A DNA stretch of 5,602 bases from assembly GCA_021779875.1 (NCBI GenBank), contig JAJXZV010000211.1, forward strand, positions 1 through 5,602. The letters are read 5' to 3'. The DNA is from Pseudomonadota bacterium. GTDB taxonomy: Bacteria; Pseudomonadota; Gammaproteobacteria; Steroidobacterales; Steroidobacteraceae. The position numbers were made by a program, and so were the translations under genes. Positions 1 to 5,602 of this stretch are shown here, one piece after another; the stretch's first letter is position 1; the number at the start of each line of letters is the position of its first letter. The notes under the pieces are model-generated. The model made no database searches. It saw only the letters and a list, made by a program, of their open reading frames with translations, and was not told the DNA's origin.

Positions 1-520
1 GCTCGTGGTCGGTACGACCGGTCTCGATCCACGCACCCTCTCGCGGCTGCGCGACGCGGCGGCGCGAACCGCGGTGCTGATCGCGCCGAACACGAGCATC
101 GGCGTGAACCTGCTCGAGCGGCTCGCGGTGATCGCGACGCGCGGCCTCGGCGCCGGTTTCGACGTCGAGATCCTCGAGGCTCATCACCGCGCGAAGCGCG
201 ACGCGCCGTCGGGGACCGCGCTACGGCTCGGCGAGGCGATCGCGGCGGCGCGCGGGCAAGAGCTCGCCGACCAGGCCCTGTTCGAGCGGCATGGTGACTG
301 CGGCGCGCGCCGTGACGGCACGATCGGTTTCGCGGTCGTACGAGGCGGCGACATCGTCGGCGAGCACACCGTGCTGTTCGCCCTCGGCGGCGAACGGCTG
401 GAGATCACCCATCGGGCCACCGACCGGATGGTGTTCGCGCGCGGCGCCCTGCGGGCGGCGGCATGGCTCGCCGGGCGCCCGCCCGGCCTGTACGGCATGC
501 GCGACGCCCTCGGCCTGTAG
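1..520 (+). CDS. dapB: 4-hydroxy-tetrahydrodipicolinate reductase, C-terminal part (5' end outside window)
   Basis: DapB reduces 4-hydroxy-tetrahydrodipicolinate with NAD(P)H in the cytoplasmic diaminopimelate/lysine pathway. The visible reading frame (first full codon at position 2) begins at the conserved VVGTTG stretch, which corresponds to about residue 100 of the ~270-residue E. coli enzyme. The Rossmann GxxGxxG end is therefore missing because of the window edge, not because of a mutation. The substrate signature [15 protein letters not shown] is intact: the His-His pair at 182-187 and Lys at 194-196 match the catalytic HHxxK of the family, followed by the PSGTA substrate loop. [13 protein letters not shown] and GERLEITH further downstream are also typical, and the end (GMRDALGL, stop TAG 518-520) matches the usual DapB C-terminus. 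The GTG at position 5 lies inside the gene and is not a start. A carA promoter begins within 20 bases of the stop. The identification is secure. Confidence 0.97.
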   Translation, partial: LVVGTTGLDPRTLSRLRDAAARTAVLIAPNTSIGVNLLERLAVIATRGLGAGFDVEILEAHHRAKRDAPSGTALRLGEAIAAARGQELADQALFERHGDCGARRDGTIGFAVVRGGDIVGEHTVLFALGGERLEITHRATDRMVFARGALRAAAWLAGRPPGLYGMRDALGL

Positions 521-526
521 GACGCT

Positions 527-551
527 GCGCGGGCATGGACAGGCACCGCGC
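527..551 (+). other. Weak inverted repeat just after dapB
   Basis: GCGCGG (527-532) can pair with CCGCGC (546-551) as a 6-bp stem with a 13-base loop; an overlapping alternative pairs GCGGGC (529-534) with GCCCGC (550-555). It starts 7 bases after the dapB stop and encloses the predicted carA -35 element. No T-run follows, so it is a poor intrinsic terminator. It might slow polymerase leaving dapB or protect the mRNA 3' end, but in GC-rich DNA a 6-bp stem is easily chance. Confidence 0.25.
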
Positions 552-564
552 CCGCCGTTAATAT
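536..564 (+). promoter_or_regulatory. Predicted sigma70-type promoter for carA-carB-greA
   Basis: A TGGACA hexamer at 536-541 (5 of 6 to TTGACA) is separated by exactly 17 bases from TAATAT at 559-564 (4 of 6 to TATAAT, keeping the important second-position A and last-position T). The -10 sits in one of the few AT-rich spots of the window (TTAATATT, 558-565) inside an intergenic gap, which supports it. Transcription would start near 570-572, giving a leader of roughly 110 nt before the carA GTG. I see no convincing ArgR-type operator and no initial T-run of the kind used for UTP-sensitive start in E. coli carAB. Pyrimidine or arginine control, if present, would have to act differently, perhaps through the leader structure. 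This is a prediction from sequence only. Confidence 0.55.
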
Positions 565-589
565 TCGCGCCCGGTAAAGACCAGCGAAT
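563..589 (+). promoter_or_regulatory. Possible operator: inverted repeat across the predicted start site
   Basis: ATTCGC (563-568) and GCGAAT (584-589) are perfect 6-base inverted repeats with a 15-base spacer. The left arm overlaps the predicted -10 and the right arm lies about 15 bases into the transcript. Centre-to-centre spacing is 21 bases, two helical turns, which suits a dimeric repressor. The arms are short and resemble no operator I can name, so this is a weak candidate. Confidence 0.25.
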
Positions 590-595
590 CAACCA

Positions 596-636
596 CGAAG
601 CGGGAGGACGCTCACGAGCGAGCGACTCCCGCTTTG
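596..636 (+). promoter_or_regulatory. Strong hairpin in the carA 5' leader (attenuator-like or mRNA-stabilising)
   Basis: The arms 596-606 (containing AAGCGGGAG) and 626-636 (containing CTCCCGCTT) form an 11-bp stem with one G-U pair; the inner nine pairs are perfect. Above a small internal loop (GA opposite A), CGCTC (609-613) pairs with GAGCG (620-624) around a 6-base loop. The 3' arm ends in TTT followed by GCGC, so the structure is terminator-shaped but has too short a T-run for an efficient intrinsic terminator. The 5' arm carries a GGGAGGA Shine-Dalgarno-like stretch (602-608) buried in the stem, with no start codon at a useful distance. The hairpin lies about 25-65 nt into the predicted leader of a biosynthetic operon. 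That placement suggests attenuation, pausing or message protection, but a function is not shown. Confidence 0.55.
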
Positions 637-650
637 CGCATGTGCGGCAA

Positions 651-664
651 CGCGCGCCAGCGCG
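651..664 (+). promoter_or_regulatory. Small stem-loop immediately upstream of the carA ribosome binding site
   Basis: CGCGC (651-655) pairs with GCGCG (660-664) around a GCCA tetraloop. The stem ends 5 bases before the carA Shine-Dalgarno (670-674) and leaves it single-stranded. It could define an accessible initiation region or take part in alternative folds with the hairpin at 596-636. Five all-GC pairs are stable, but such stems are common in sequence of this composition. Confidence 0.3.
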
Positions 665-669
665 GAAGC

Positions 670-674
670 GAGGA
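670..674 (+). promoter_or_regulatory. Ribosome binding site that fixes the carA GTG start
   Basis: GAGGA lies 6 bases before the GTG at 681-683. No ATG occurs in the carA frame near the family's expected N-terminus, so this Shine-Dalgarno and the homology together choose the GTG. Confidence 0.8.
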
Positions 675-680
675 ACCGGA

Positions 681-1883
681 GTGTCGACCCCAGCAGTGCT
701 AGCGCTCGAAGATGGCACCGTGTTCCGTGGCGTCTCAGTCGGCGCGAAGGGCAACACGACGGGTGAAGTAGTTTTCAATACGGCGATGACGGGCTACCAG
801 GAGATCCTGACGGATCCTTCCTATTGCCGGCAGATCGTCACGCTCACCTACCCCCACATCGGCAACACCGGCACCAACCCCGAGGATCTGGAATCCGGGG
901 CGGTGTACGCGGCGGGCCTGGTGATCCGCGACCTGGCCCTGCTGCACTCCAATTGGCGTGCCACCGAGACGCTCGCCGGCTTCCTCGCGCGCTGCAAGGT
1001 GGTGGCCATCGCCGACATCGACACGCGCAAGCTCACGCGGCTGCTGCGCGAGAAGGGCGCCCAGGCGGGCTGCATCATGACCGGGGACAGCATCGACGAG
1101 AGCGCGGCGGTGCGCGCGGCCAAGAAATTCCCCGGCTTGAAGGGCATGGACCTCGCCAAGGTGGTCACGACCAAGCGCAACTACCAGTGGAACGATGGGG
1201 TGATCTGGAAGAGCGCGAGCAAGCCGCCGCGCCCGCAGACCCGCCTCAACGTGGTCGCGTACGACTTCGGAATCAAGCGCAACATCCTGCGCATCCTGGC
1301 CGAGCACGGCTGCCGCATGACTGTCGTTCCCGCACAAACGACGGCAGATCAAGTACTTGCGATGAATCCTGACGGTATTTTCTTAAGTAACGGTCCCGGC
1401 GATCCGGAGCCCTGCGACTACGCCATCCAGGCGATCCAGCGTTTCCTCGAGACCGACATCCCGGTGTTCGGCATCTGCCTCGGGCACCAGCTGCTCGGAC
1501 TCGCGAGCGGCGCCAAGACGATGAAGATGAAGTTCGGCCACCACGGCGCCAACCATCCGGTGCTCGAGCTCGATTCGGGCCGGGTGCTGATCTCGAGCCA
1601 GAATCACGGCTTCGCGGTCGACGAGGCGACGCTGCCGCCGACCTTGCGCCCGACGCACCGGTCGCTGTTCGACGGCTCGCTCCAGGGCATCGCCCACACC
1701 GAGCGGCCGGTCTTCGGCTTCCAGGGTCATCCCGAGGCGAGTCCCGGGCCGCACGACCTCAGGCTGCTGTTCGAGCACTTCGTCTACCTGATGCTCAAGC
1801 GCATCCAGGCGAACTCGCGCGGCCGCAATGGCGGCAACGGCGGCAAGAAGCCGGCCGAGCAGCCGAACCCGGCGGAGGGCTAG
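681..1883 (+). CDS. carA: Carbamoyl-phosphate synthase, small (glutaminase) subunit
   Basis: CarA hydrolyses glutamine and passes ammonia through a tunnel to CarB for carbamoyl phosphate synthesis, feeding pyrimidine and arginine pathways. The frame is open far upstream, but family homology starts only at the GTG at 681 ([15 protein letters not shown], like the E. coli N-terminus), which has a well-placed GAGGA. The product is 400 residues against 382 in E. coli. The N-terminal small-subunit domain (about residues 1-150) carries the hallmark [16 protein letters not shown] and [17 protein letters not shown]. The class I glutamine amidotransferase domain (about 190-370) carries SNGPGDP (236-242), the nucleophile Cys266 in GICLGHQ, and His350 and Glu352 in [11 protein letters not shown], completing the catalytic triad. 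The extra length is a low-complexity tail from about residue 375, rich in Gly, Asn, Lys and Pro. A block of A/T-ending codons at residues 213-239 stands out. The stop is 3 bases before the carB ATG. The identification is certain; the start is very likely. Confidence 0.98.
   Translation: MSTPAVLALEDGTVFRGVSVGAKGNTTGEVVFNTAMTGYQEILTDPSYCRQIVTLTYPHIGNTGTNPEDLESGAVYAAGLVIRDLALLHSNWRATETLAGFLARCKVVAIADIDTRKLTRLLREKGAQAGCIMTGDSIDESAAVRAAKKFPGLKGMDLAKVVTTKRNYQWNDGVIWKSASKPPRPQTRLNVVAYDFGIKRNILRILAEHGCRMTVVPAQTTADQVLAMNPDGIFLSNGPGDPEPCDYAIQAIQRFLETDIPVFGICLGHQLLGLASGAKTMKMKFGHHGANHPVLELDSGRVLISSQNHGFAVDEATLPPTLRPTHRSLFDGSLQGIAHTERPVFGFQGHPEASPGPHDLRLLFEHFVYLMLKRIQANSRGRNGGNGGKKPAEQPNPAEG
1874..1879 (+). 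promoter_or_regulatory. carB ribosome binding site inside the carA 3' end
   Basis: GGAGGG lies within the last codons of carA and 7 bases before the carB ATG at 1887. Ribosomes finishing carA would uncover or directly feed this site, which suits production of the two subunits in equal amounts. The CarA tail codons that contain it may be kept partly for this reason (inference). Confidence 0.8.
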
Positions 1884-1886
1884 AGC

Positions 1887-5107
<3,221 letters not shown>

Positions 5108-5111
<4 letters not shown>

Positions 5112-5584
5112 AGAGAACCCCCATGACCCTGCGCGGCGCCGAGCGCCTGCGGCAGGAGCTCAAGCAGTTGAAGAGCGAGGCCCGGCCGACCGTCATCAAG
5201 GCGATCGCCGAGGCGCGCGCGCATGGCGACCTGTCCGAGAACGCCGAATACCACGCGGCCCGGGAACAGCAGAGCTTCATCGAGGGGCGCATCGGCGAGA
5301 TCGAGATGCGGCTGGGGAACGCCGAGGTGATCGACGTGACCAAGCTGAACGCGAACGGCCGCGTGGTGTTCGGCTGCACCGTGCAGCTCGAGGACCAGGA
5401 CGGCGGCGCCAAGGTGGTGTATCAGCTGGTGGGCGACGACGAGGCGGACATCAAGCAGGGGCTGCTCTCGGTGTCTTCGCCGATCGCGCGCGCGCTCATC
5501 GGCAAGAGCGAGGGCGACGTGGTCGACGTGGTCGCGCCCGGCGGCACGCGCACCTACGAGATCGTGTCGGTCCGGTACGTCTGA
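5108..5584 (+). CDS. greA: Transcription elongation factor GreA
   Basis: GreA enters the secondary channel of RNA polymerase and stimulates cleavage of the 3' end of backtracked RNA, restarting arrested complexes. From the GTG at 5108 the product is 158 residues, exactly the E. coli length, and its start [14 protein letters not shown] aligns with E. coli residue for residue. The ATG at 5123 would remove five residues, so it is the less likely start. The N-terminal coiled coil (about residues 1-76) carries the tip motif [16 protein letters not shown], with Asp41 and Glu44, the acidic residues that hold the catalytic magnesium. The C-terminal FKBP-like domain (about 80-158) shows [21 protein letters not shown] and [10 protein letters not shown]. 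The motifs fit GreA rather than GreB. The start overlaps the carB stop as GTGA, implying translational coupling and joint transcription with carAB. Identity is secure. Confidence 0.98.
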
Positions 5585-5602
5585 GGCGGACCGGGCGCCG
5601 TG

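Noticed and set aside
596..636. Hairpin as a plain dapB terminator
   Set aside because: It lies downstream of the predicted carA promoter and has only three T's after the stem, so a carA leader role is more likely than ending dapB transcription.
291..680. Upstream extension of the carA frame to an ATG at 291
   Set aside because: It overlaps dapB, has no CarA homology before 681, and lies upstream of the predicted promoter. The GTG at 681 has a proper Shine-Dalgarno.
5123..5584. ATG at 5123 as the greA start
   Set aside because: It would shorten GreA by five residues that align with E. coli GreA, and its ribosome binding site is weaker than that of the GTG at 5108. It cannot be fully excluded.
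5585..5602. Start of a further gene at the GTG ending the window (5600-5602)
   Set aside because: Only three bases of a possible codon are visible, and the GAGG at 5583-5586 is 13 bases away. There is not enough sequence to call a gene or a terminator.

Overview
This window is a housekeeping stretch of a GC-rich (about two-thirds GC by eye) proteobacterial chromosome. Four genes lie on the + strand: the 3' part of dapB, then carA, carB and greA. The order dapB-carA-carB-greA is familiar from gammaproteobacteria such as Pseudomonas, and all four proteins read closely against their E. coli counterparts. A high-GC gammaproteobacterium is therefore the best guess; genus and family cannot be fixed from this sequence.

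Layout. Positions 1-520 hold the last ~172 codons of dapB (lysine/diaminopimelate synthesis); its N-terminal NAD(P)-binding half lies outside the window. Positions 521-680 are the only sizeable intergenic gap. It holds a well-spaced sigma70-type promoter (TGGACA, 17 bases, TAATAT) and a predicted ~110-nt carA leader. The leader contains a strong hairpin (596-636), a smaller hairpin just before the ribosome binding site, and a possible 20-codon upstream ORF. Positions 681-1883 are carA with a GTG start, 1887-5111 are carB, and 5108-5584 are greA with a GTG start overlapping the carB stop. The last 18 bases are downstream of greA and carry nothing I can call.

How the genes work together. CarA releases ammonia from glutamine, and CarB uses it with bicarbonate and two ATP to make carbamoyl phosphate, the shared precursor of pyrimidines and arginine. 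Every catalytic and allosteric residue checked falls at its E. coli position in CarB, including the ornithine and UMP/IMP sites. GreA, which rescues backtracked RNA polymerase, is joined to carB by a 4-base overlap, so carA-carB-greA probably form one transcription unit with coupled translation.

No new or accessory system is visible: there is no mobile element, CRISPR array, tRNA or foreign gene. The observations most worth checking are the structured carA leader, and an AT-rich patch late in carB that reads either as a -1 frameshift heptamer (frame open into greA) or as the -10 of an internal greA promoter. Short blocks of atypical codon use inside carA and carB are weaker leads.
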